From assembly GCA_910592205.1 (NCBI GenBank), contig CAJVPJ010000723.1, positions 1 to 18,096 on the forward strand: a stretch of DNA of 18,096 nucleotides, read 5' to 3'. The translations under genes were made by a program, and so were the position numbers. Positions 1 through 8,048 of the stretch are shown piece by piece. A model generated the notes under the pieces. That model was given only the letters and a program-made list of their open reading frames with translations. It had not been told where the DNA came from and ran no database searches. The first letter of the stretch is position 1, and every line of letters starts with the position of its first letter. The DNA is from Paraglomus occultum (lineage: Eukaryota; Glomeromycota; Glomeromycetes; Paraglomerales; Paraglomeraceae).

Positions 1-183
1 TACACAATAGATATTGCTGATAGAGATTTTCGAAAAAATAGATTTTTCGTATGTTTTACTATTGATCAGCAAATTTCGGCCAATACTTTTTGGTAGTGAG
101 TGTATGTGTTAACTGCCTTCATACAATTGGTAGAATCTTTTATTTCGATACCAATAAGGTTTGAAATCTGCTGATGATCAAAC

Positions 184-693
184 TCATTTGCAATCAAGTG
201 AACTACCATTGGTACATTCAACTGGTCTGCTACTACTACTTTCTGACACATTAGGTATTAGTATGGGCCCATAAGTTCCATTGCTTCTATTGAAATAGTG
301 TGGGAATACATGTCGACATTCCTGCCTAGACTCAACAGTATCTCCCATGGTATCAATTCGGAACAGTTGCCCCAGGGATGGGAACATTTGCAATATTCTT
401 CCAGCATTTGGACAAGAGCCAAACCCTGATATTAATATATCTTCAAATTTTCCATCCTCAATTTTGCCACATCCATATTCAATTTTAATAGTGTCTTTCT
501 CATTACTTGTCGATTTGGTGGACCACAATGAACTGAAGCTCTGAACAAGAAATTGTTCACCTTCCCCTCCTTGTTCATGGTGTAAGATAAGCTGATTGTT
601 TTCAGCCAGAACAGCTTGCCCACCTTTGTCTGTACCATCTGGCTCAACTGCTCCATTTTTTGAGCATAAGAGGCAATAAGCGTCCCACACCAT
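184..693 (-). CDS. Unrecognised protein-coding frame, probably the last exon of a longer gene
   Basis: The frame has 169 codons without a stop. By a rough stop-frequency estimate for this AT content, that length is unlikely by chance. I do not recognise the family. It opens with MVWDAYCLLCSKNG, so a Cys-x2-Cys pair preceded by aromatic residues lies at residues 7-10. It continues through a polar, glycine-rich middle and ends in a serine-rich tail. The frame stays open upstream of the ATG to about 730. A separate short frame at 875-841 on the same strand reads MCNSCGSKFFHA and is followed by a GTAAAC donor. An acceptor near 732 would join it in phase. The two Cys pairs with an intervening His resemble the second half of a PHD-like zinc finger, but the usual Cys after the His is missing in this join, so that reading is weak. 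The 3' end overlaps another open frame (66-251), so the true C-terminus is uncertain. Confidence 0.42.
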   Translation of the reverse strand: MVWDAYCLLCSKNGAVEPDGTDKGGQAVLAENNQLILHHEQGGEGEQFLVQSFSSLWSTKSTSNEKDTIKIEYGCGKIEDGKFEDILISGFGSCPNAGRILQMFPSLGQLFRIDTMGDTVESRQECRHVFPHYFNRSNGTYGPILIPNVSESSSSRPVECTNGSSLDCK

Positions 694-875
694 TATGGTC
701 AGTACTGGTTGGAAGGGGCCAACCAGCCTTTTTATTTTGGGTTGTGGGGCACAGTTATCTTGTGACTATGGGAAATAAATTCGTTAAACACGTCCAAAGA
801 ACAAGTATTTTTTGTTGTCCGGAGCACCATTACTGTTTACGCATGAAAAAATTTCGATCCACATGAATTGCACAT

Positions 876-2145
876 GATCTCGACCAATGACTGTGATTGA
901 TGATGATAATCACGTTATTTATTATCTCATCCCAATATAAACTGGTAATATGATTGAGCTCAAAACATCATTACAACATGAAGAGGACCAATTACACTTG
1001 CTAGGACAGTATACTGACTCTTCAGAAGGTGAAATTTTAGTGGTCTGTTTTTCATCAAATCACAGGAGCAGTCTATTTTGTTTCTCATGGCTCAACCATA
1101 AGTATTAATATTAAAGTATTATCATCAAAAGCATTTTACACTCAACACAGATATACGCAATGTCATTGTAATAGTTATTACTCATGTTGTAAGATCCTGT
1201 TTTGTAATAACAAAAGTAATTAAACTTCTTTCTCTTTCAAATTACAATGCCATTCCTTAACTTGATAGCTTGATGTTCCAATTTCATGCTGTTGTTGTAC
1301 GAGCGGTGTTGTAGTCGTTATTATTAATGAATCTCCATCATAAAAAAAGTATGATATTCTTCCGTATCCCATACTGCAAAATCACTTGAGTTCAGTCCGC
1401 ACTTCTTCTTTTTCTTTGAAGACATTGGAGATCATAGTGAACGCTAGTTGAATATTTCCAATTGTAAGTTTATTAATTGTTTTCCATCGTATTGATTCAA
1501 TCATATAGGTATTATCCCAGAGTTATTGCATTATTCCGTTGGAGCCTTCGACCATATCCTATGCAGGAAAATGTGCAGAACTCACATGTGATGCTTGGTA
1601 TTTAAGTTTACTAGCACATATAGGTTTGGAGAAAAAGATAAAGCTGAACAAGATACTCAACATATTAGGCGTCTATGTATGCAAAACAATCTTGAGCACT
1701 TTGATGTGGAATGGTTTAACATTCTAATATGAATCAAGAAGACATTATTAGCTAAGTTGATAATTTCGCTTAAAATTTCCTATTGCTTATGCTGTACTGA
1801 CCAAACTTTGGAAACGATAAAATAATTCCAGCAATCTTGTGCCAAGAAAGAAAAAAAACATATTGGCTCCGTGAATACTTCTTTCACGTCCAGTATTCCT
1901 CCAAACATCCGTGTCGTATACATACGTTCTGCGTACAAATTTACAGAGTTCGACGCAATGTCATTAATTTTTGCTGGTGAGAAATCTAAACGCAGGAAAT
2001 TGGCACGAGGTAATGGAGGGAGATGTTAGATTTCTCCGAAACGAGGTTATTAATTGAAGTGAATATGTCACGCGTTGTTGCGTAGCAATTGGCATGTATG
2101 CAGACAGCATATATTTATTGTCTTATAGTATTTACATAACGTTCG
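876..2145. other. Spacer without a supportable gene
   Basis: Only short open stretches occur here. On the minus strand there are two overlapping frames at 1425-1324 and 1372-1220. A further minus-strand frame of about 80 codons without an early ATG runs from about 2030 to 1787. On the plus strand an open stretch ends at about 1730. Open stretches of this size are expected by chance at this base composition, so none is called as a gene. Confidence 0.5.
2114..2119 (-). promoter_or_regulatory. Possible polyadenylation signal of SRP19
   Basis: AATAAA on the minus strand, about 27 bases downstream of the SRP19 stop codon and in an AT-rich context. The position suits a 3'-end processing signal, but the hexamer is common by chance in this DNA. 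Confidence 0.35.
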
Positions 2146-2967
2146 TCATCGTCTGCCTTTCCTGCCTTTCTTTTTCGATGATCCTGATCGAATAACTGGT
2201 GTGCTCGCAGAAGCAGATGCCGCAGATCCGCTGGCTGCAGAGCTAGAAGATGATGCCACTGAACTACTCCCTCCACTCTCCCGCAACAATCCTGATGGTG
2301 CAGCAGGAGAATGCTTCGGAGGATATTCCTGAGGATTTTGCTGGATGGTTCGCAATAATTTGGCTACACGCTTCATCAATTCCTTCCCTTTAGTAATGTA
2401 AACTTTGTGAGAATGTGATCAAGCGAGGTAGTTTCTTATGAAATTAGAATACAAACTTGTTTTAATCGTGGGGTCTACTAGGGTGTTGTCCTCCATTTTC
2501 AATTGTACGCGTAGTCTACCCGGATTCTCCCAATCACGGGGATGTCTCTTGTGTGGCTGCAAACAAAATATCTATTGAGCAGCACATTGTTAGAAGACAT
2601 CAACGAAAGGTCCTATCACGCACCTCAAAAAACAACGACAATTGTAATGCTTTGATAGATTCAGCCAGGTCTTTTGCTAAAGGATGGGGTACGGATAAAT
2701 CTTTAACGATTTTTCGACCCTGTTTAACGGATTTCGTAGAATCAAAGTATACGGGATATAGACAGATCCATCTGCAGAAAACGAGTAATGAACAATGGAT
2801 ACTTTGTGATCGAAGACATTTGCAAAAATTACCACTATTTACGATTTATATGCACTGTCATCCTTCACTGTTGTAAAGGATGCATTGGGAAGTAAGTCTG
2901 ACATGAGCTCGCTTGGATCGTAGTCGGGTGGGTCATCGTATTCCGAAGGTTTGGATTTTCTTGACAT
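2146..2967 (-). CDS. SRP19: Signal recognition particle 19 kDa subunit (SRP19/Sec65), four exons
   Basis: SRP19 binds the SRP RNA and organises it for SRP54 loading, so it supports co-translational targeting of secretory proteins to the ER. The protein was assembled from exons 2967-2843, 2771-2624, 2556-2457 and 2387-2146. These give 615 nt, or 204 residues, with introns of 71, 67 and 69 bp and all phases matching. The diagnostic parts are in order. WICLYPVYFDSTKSVKQGRK (about residues 43-62) is the N-terminal RNA-binding core. HKRHPRDWENPGRLRVQLK (about 93-111) precedes TRKELMKRVAKLL, the usual final helix. The C-terminus is a long Ser/Ala low-complexity stretch ending in KKKGRKGRR, matching the lysine-rich tails of this family. 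At 204 residues it is longer than the 144-residue human protein and shorter than yeast Sec65. The start is the only ATG before an acidic leader that joins the core in frame. It lies 371 bp downstream of the NIFK-like gene on the same strand. Confidence 0.93.
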
Positions 2968-3338
2968 TTTTAATATACCAGGAAATGAACAAAAGATTTT
3001 ATGGGGTTTATTGAAACTGTGAGTTACGTCATCATAGGGTACAATAATAAATCGGGTATCACAACAATCAATTTATTATTACTTCGATAAAGATAATGAA
3101 AGTACTGGGTCTTTTAGAAATTAAATTATAGACAGTTTATACATTAAGATGACATGCATCATGCTCACAGACACTTTGAAAGACGTCAGTTGTTAACGTA
3201 AATATAAATTGGATTCGAAGGTTAATATAATTTCGAATCGCGAGTGTCAATGGAGAAGCCATTTATGGAATAAACATTCCATACACCGGACAATAACAAA
3301 TCTTTATAAAATGAGGAGAAACCCGCATATTATAACAA
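2968..3338. other. Intergenic spacer between SRP19 and the NIFK-like gene
   Basis: AT-rich DNA of 371 bp lying between the stop of the NIFK-like gene and the SRP19 start codon. It must hold the SRP19 promoter and the upstream gene's 3' end. I see no ORF, RNA gene or convincing core promoter motif. Confidence 0.6.
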
Positions 3339-4104
3339 CTAAGAACTTTGCGAATAACCAGAGAACTCGTAATTGATTCCCAGCTCTTTCATCTTTTCCC
3401 TTCTCTTGTTATCTTTTCGTATAAGGCGATTTGCCATGTCGGATATTTCTTTAGCGCTTCGTCTTCTATTAAACTTGTTTGCGGCTACTTTAATAGCCAA
3501 ACCGGGTTTTATCTTTTTGCCAAGCCCACACCATATCATTGGATGAACTTTGTCCTTTGGCACCACATTGCCTAAAGATATCATCAAACAAAATTAGCAT
3601 GCATGTATAGAATGCTTAGCAAACAATTTAGAGATTACATCACTAACATTGAAGTAAATGATTATGCAAAAGATAATTATTCATAGTCTCGGCAACAATC
3701 TGAGCTACCTCCGCAGATTCAAATTCTATAAACGCAAAATGCCGCGACTTCCCTGTCTAATATTATATATGGGAAGACGTCAAAAACGAATATGCATAAG
3801 CAGTATATGTTACCAATACAAATTGATCATTGGCAAACCTTTTTGTTACGAGATAATTTCAGTTTGTTAATCTTCCCAAACTGGCTGAAATACTCGCGCA
3901 TTTCTTTCTCATAGAATCCATGTGGTATTCTACCTACATAGACTACACCCGGCTCGGCTACGTCTAGTCCCGGCTCAGCCAGGGATTCCTGTTAAATAAT
4001 AATATTATTAAGGCCATCAGAATAGCTAGTAGGTTAACCACAGGTTGCTATAGGCTTTGATGTTTGACCTCGCTTGCAGAGCTTTCTTGCGATCGTTCTT
4101 TCAT
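3339..4104 (-). CDS. Nucleolar RRM protein, NIFK/Nop15 family, four exons
   Basis: Members of this family (human NIFK/MKI67IP, yeast Nop15) are nucleolar RNA-binding proteins needed for processing of 60S ribosomal precursors. Proposed exons are 4104-4069, 3988-3839, 3756-3648 and 3571-3339. These give 528 nt, or 175 residues, with introns of 80, 82 and 76 bp and consistent phases. One RRM spans about residues 25-100. [20 protein letters not shown] carries RNP2 and helix 1, and HFAFIEFE is RNP1. It is followed by [12 protein letters not shown] and by the family's KVHPMIW element. The C-terminal part is basic and ends [12 protein letters not shown], matching the GIDYDFP-like motif of the family. 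The protein lacks the extended tail of human NIFK, which binds the Ki-67 FHA domain. Exon 1 (12 codons) is the least certain part because its donor, GTCAAA, is weak. The RRM and C-terminal motifs are unambiguous. Confidence 0.87.
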
Positions 4105-5515
4105 TGTGATATTGTGTTTATTGTTTGCCGAAACTTTTTTTCGATTTATCGGACAAAATCACATGATTAAATTATCCGCGGCAAAAAGTCACGTTTTCGC
4201 CAATACCCGAAATTTACGCACTTTGATGCTATTGAGATGTGAACCTCATAATAGATACCAAAGCTCCTGTGAGCACTAAATATAAACTCTTTTGGGTTTA
4301 TGCCAAAGTTCTATTCCACAACTCAACTGGCATTCAGCAAGTGCACTGTCGAGCCAATATACCTGGGAGAGTGTTGGTATACGGGCCTTGAGATTTATGC
4401 TCTTTTCAAACGGAACCCTTTCGATATTCCTACTTAGAGATAAATCTATGTGATAATTAGCGACGTTAGCTACGATTTATACTCATGATATAAATATCGG
4501 TCTTCTACTGGATGATTATTTAACCTCGAACTCTAAGTCGATTTTTTTAACGAGATGAGATTAAAAAAGCCTTTCGATCGGGGAATATATGCATACGAAT
4601 TAAATAATAATCCTGAATTCGAAACTTCCTTTAAAATTGAGAGCGAGTATAATCTCAGGAATTTGCGGTCGGAGAATACGTTTTAATCCTCATAGTTCAC
4701 AACTATACCGCGATTGTTCTTTACCAGAAAATATTAATACGAGCGAGATAAATAATTATCTTTTAACATGGTCTTTATAGAACATAAAGGACTATTTTAA
4801 GCAAAAAATTATTGAAAACAAACACAAATTGATTTAGCTGAGGGATATTAAAGGTAATAATATTCTGCTATTATTTAAGCTACTTACTTTTATAACTATA
4901 CTACGGCGCGTAGAATCTATCCCAATTCGGACTTATTTCTATCTTCCTTCCTAATGGGTCCATTTTTTTGCCCCTGGCAGTATTTGCAGCCGCAGCCATT
5001 GTATCGCAGAGCGAAAATCACGTCACGATTATCCGTTGGTCCTTACAGCACATATTTGAGCATTTGCACATCTCTATGAAATTATTACGCATTAATGACC
5101 GAAACTGTCGATTATTAATTATGGAACAATAAAGCTAAATGTGTAACCAACTAGAATTATTATTGAGAAGCTCAACACTCTAGAGTCATTTCAGCAGAAT
5201 ATTGGTGTAAACTTTGAATCAGTCAGAAGGCTTTATTACAATTTTGTTAGTAATTTGGGATATGGCAAGATATGAACTAACTCGCTGAAACGGGATCTCT
5301 TTTAGAATCGAAGGGAGTTCAGTCACTCTTGTTTTCTGGTAAGATGAAGTTGGCCTAATATGGTGTTTTTTCCCGGAATCAAGTCAGTTATAATGAATTT
5401 GGGCTCGATATTATAACCTTGCGATATAATGTTGTGCGATTCATAGATTCATATAGTAATAGAACCAAGTATAGTAAAAACATCTCCATATAACAAGTGT
5501 GATGATTATCACATA
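4105..5515. other. Intergenic region upstream of the NIFK-like gene
   Basis: About 1.4 kb of AT-rich DNA. A minus-strand frame at 4999-4901 encodes 32 residues starting MAAAANTARGKKMDPLGRK. It could be a distant leader exon, but it would require an intron of about 900 bp, far from the local norm, so I did not use it. Another minus-strand stretch of about 68 codons without an ATG (about 4467-4264) is open. No RNA gene was seen. Confidence 0.5.
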
Positions 5516-6396
5516 CAGTCAAAGCTCGGAAAACCGATAAATGCTAAAATCGATAATTTTTCCAATTCCCAAAACACGTATAACAAAATTCGCTCGGAAA
5601 ACCGATATTTCATATAACATCGCGCAATTCCGATAACCAATATTATTTTGTCAAATTCGTATAAAAATTTAAGCTCGATAAACCGATATAACCAATAGCA
5701 AAGCTTTATCTGCTACACAATATCTGGCATTATTTAATACTAATATTAATTAGCAGACACACTTCTTTGCATATGTTCCTATCAATATTTATGATGCAAT
5801 ACGTTATTGTGACGAAGCTTGGAATGCGTTACTATTACTGATACAACTATTCACAATTGTTGGAAAACTGGTAAGATTCGCCCATAGTGTTAATATCAGA
5901 ACGATAACGTGATTGAAGACATACAGCATTGTATTACTCAGCTAGAATGGATGAACCGTTGTTGGCTATTAAGTATATTTGTATTGATGAGTAATTACCT
6001 ATTGAACGTTTACCGATAATGATATTATTGCAATCCGTACAGAACGCCGAAGAAGGCAAAAAAAAAAGTGACAAGGAATATGAACCACAGCTTATAATTT
6101 TATTAAAAACAGCTTTAGCAGGTGGACAACCTAATGTCATTTGTCAATAATCCGCCCAGTGGCTTCGTTATTATCAGTTCTGCGTTCATTGAAATCAGAA
6201 ATTTCGCGCGATATTCACAGTTCTTAATTTACTATCTACTATATGTAATTGCTTCCACCAATCAAATGTAATAATCTCTCAAAACCGATACTACGTCTCT
6301 ATATCGGTTTTTCGAAATTTATTCGCAAAACTGATATTTCGGAAAACCGATAGAAAAAGACGAAAACACTGCTATCGGTTTTCCGAGCTTTGACTG
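5516..6396 (+). mobile_element. Pogo/Tigger-like DNA transposon, internally decayed, with intact ends
   Basis: The 881-bp unit begins CAGTCAAAGCTCGGAAAACC and ends with its exact reverse complement, giving a perfect 24-bp terminal inverted repeat. It is flanked on both sides by TA (5514-5515 and 6397-6398), the Tc1/mariner/pogo target duplication. Degenerate copies of the GCTCGGAAAACCGATA core recur just inside both ends (about 5590-5690 and 6295-6360), as subterminal repeats do. The plus-strand interior carries the remnant of a transposase tail (5793 to about 6200). At 881 bp it is far shorter than a full pogo-type element, so the N-terminal and most catalytic coding sequence is missing. It is probably a non-autonomous deletion derivative. 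It lies in the spacer between the NIFK-like gene and RAD4 and interrupts neither. Confidence 0.85.
5793..6200 (+). pseudogene. Remnant of a pogo/Tigger-type transposase C-terminus
   Basis: The plus strand reads DAIRYCDEAWN, shifts frame, and continues as VTITDTTIHNCWKTGKIRP before a stop. The pattern of AIRYV..AW.....TI.NCW..TGILP marks the end of the DDE domain in pogo/jerky/Tigger transposases. Further frames, again broken by stops, read MDEPLLAIKYICIDE and then an acidic stretch, like the C-terminal tail of those proteins. At least one frameshift and several stops show it is inactive. It lies wholly inside the 5516-6396 element, in the orientation expected of its own transposase. Start and end are approximate because the frame is broken. 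Confidence 0.7.
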
Positions 6397-6398
6397 TA

Positions 6399-7314
6399 GT
6401 TGGTATTGTCAAAAGCATTTTTCACCTACGATATAGATAGAATAGTTTGTTTGGATAAAGAAATCTTCGCTTGATATAACGATTTTTACGTGACTTATTA
6501 CAAGACCTCTCATTGTAATGACCTTTCGATAATATAAACATTTTTGTCCAGCCCGACGGCTTTATACAAAATTTGATTTACCGTTATATTTATTATTAAG
6601 TTAACTCCGTTTTTGCACGAAAGAACAAAGTATGTATTATCCAAAGAGCTTGCTGCCAATCACAGTTCCCGATTAAACTATAACCTTATCTCTGTGTAGT
6701 TATATTTACAATATGCAAACTATAAGTATAACTATACAAACTCGTTACTGGCCTACAGTGGCGACAATCGACAATGCGCCCGACTATTATGGCTGGAATA
6801 TTAGTCATTAACGCATGCGAAAAGTTGCAAAAAAAAAAAAGAAACTTTGCTGTCGTCTCCCGAATATAACCAGTTTCTGCTATAACGGTCCAAATCTTCA
6901 GGATGGCTTTTGGCAATGAACTTTTGGACGAAATTGTCATATTATTATAATAAAAATTTTCTCTTTATAATATCACAATAAGTAAACCTTCTAAATAAAA
7001 TAAATAAATAAATCCAGAGTTTCACTCACTATTTACAGTGAAAGGAAATTGCGGAATATTTGTTTTCAGATTTCGTGAAACAGAGTGGTTAGCTTCAAAA
7101 CGGTCTTGCCAACACGCCTTTCGCTTTGCGAGCTAGTTCTGATTTTCAAACTAAGCCCAATTTGGTTTGTTTTGAATAGAGATGAATATTTTTTTGTTCA
7201 AAGTTTGTTCATCGAAACCACTGGCTTGAATTTCAGGTGAACAATACAGATTGTACCAGGCGAAAGTATGGTAATCAATCTTTTTTAACTTATGCAAATG
7301 TTTGTATAATAAAC
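6399..7314. other. AT-rich spacer without a gene
   Basis: About 0.9 kb with frequent stops in all frames. It contains a run of 12 A at 6829-6840 and an AAAT-type microsatellite at 6992-7013. An 84-codon minus-strand frame (6940-6686) has no recognisable motif and is of a length expected by chance. Confidence 0.55.
6992..7013 (+). repeat. AAAT-type microsatellite
   Basis: About 22 bases of TAAA/TAAAA units in tandem. It is a simple repeat and no function is inferred. Confidence 0.75.
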
Positions 7315-7488
7315 TTAAAACTGAAAAAACCTAACAACAAAGACTAATGCTACAACTTTTATTAGCGAACGGTGTCTAATTTTAATTTTGCCAGCTTTCG
7401 CAATGAACTGACAATATCGTTCACATAAGCGTAGCTGGATGCCAATTCGTCGCGAAATTTCTTTGGCGTTGCGAACTTTTTCTTCCAT
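7315..7488 (-). CDS. Small helix-turn-helix frame, probably the start of a degraded transposase
   Basis: The frame has 57 codons from an ATG at 7488, preceded in frame by a stop. Residues 7-30 read NAKEISRRIGIQLRLCERYC, followed by a basic KAGKIKIRHR stretch. This fits the KEIaRrlGis.rt..Ry pattern of helix-turn-helix domains at the N-terminus of Tc1-like transposases and some regulators. The rest, a hydrophobic run ending at a stop, looks like frame decay rather than protein. It starts only 37 bp from the 126-bp foldback at 7525-7650, as a transposase would sit next to its terminal repeat. No DDE motif was found downstream. The frame is short enough to occur by chance, and a first exon of an unknown gene is the alternative. 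Confidence 0.38.
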   Translation of the reverse strand: MEEKVRNAKEISRRIGIQLRLCERYCQFIAKAGKIKIRHRSLIKVVALVFVVRFFQF

Positions 7489-7524
7489 AAAAGGTTAACG
7501 ATATATCGATATAAACAAAGATCT

Positions 7525-7650
7525 CAATTTGGGGAAAGGCTAAAGCGGAGCAGAACGTGATCCTGTATTTGCAGTTTTATTGGCTGCCATACAAATTTGA
7601 CCAATGGAATTGCGAGGAATCTGCTCCGCTTTAGACATGCCCCAAATTTG
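7525..7650. repeat. 126-bp imperfect foldback, possibly a transposon end or small MITE
   Basis: The left arm (7525-7554) and right arm (7620-7650) are inverted copies. Both contain CTAAAGCGGAGCAGA, a perfect 15-bp match, then about five unmatched bases, then CAATTTGGGG against CAAATTTGGGG on the outside. The 65-bp centre does not pair. There is no clear TA duplication at the outer edges. Two facing terminal repeats from adjacent copies, or one short foldback element, would both give this structure. Confidence 0.6.
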
Positions 7651-8048
7651 GAACGTGTTTGTGCTACTCCCAAAACATCCTCCTTTCGCCGGTTTTGAAC
7701 ACTAACATTACGCACAGTTTACCAGCTGGGTCTTTTGTGTGTACCCATGCTCATACCAAAATTGCTGCTTAAATGCTTCAACAGAATCTATGCAAGAGAC
7801 GTGAGTGGGAATGGATGAACAGACTTTATGTAGAATTCTTTACAATTCGGCTTATGGACGATGAAGATGAGCTGACAATAAGAAACGAGTAACTTGTCAA
7901 CAAATATTGCCATATTGCTTCTGGGTTTCAATGACAAAATTTGGTTTTACACATAAGATTTATTTGAACACAATACTGCAATTTTGCTAAACTGATTTTA
8001 ATTTAACATGCTAAACGAAAGAATTTGTTTGTGTATGTTGAAGTTTGT
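7651..8048. other. Spacer downstream of RAD4
   Basis: About 400 bp of AT-rich DNA that receives the RAD4 3' end. No ORF or RNA gene can be supported. Confidence 0.55.
7959..7964 (-). promoter_or_regulatory. Possible polyadenylation signal of RAD4
   Basis: AATAAA on the minus strand, about 85 bases past the RAD4 stop codon. The position is plausible, but the motif is common in AT-rich DNA. Confidence 0.3.

Noticed and set aside
2553-2876. 107-codon plus-strand ORF
   Set aside because: Antisense to SRP19 exons 1-3, whose minus-strand reading is clearly conserved.
4901-4999. First exon of the NIFK-like gene at 4999-4901
   Set aside because: It lacks a usable donor in phase and would need an intron of about 900 bp. 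The ATG at 4104 gives a phase-matched 80-bp intron.
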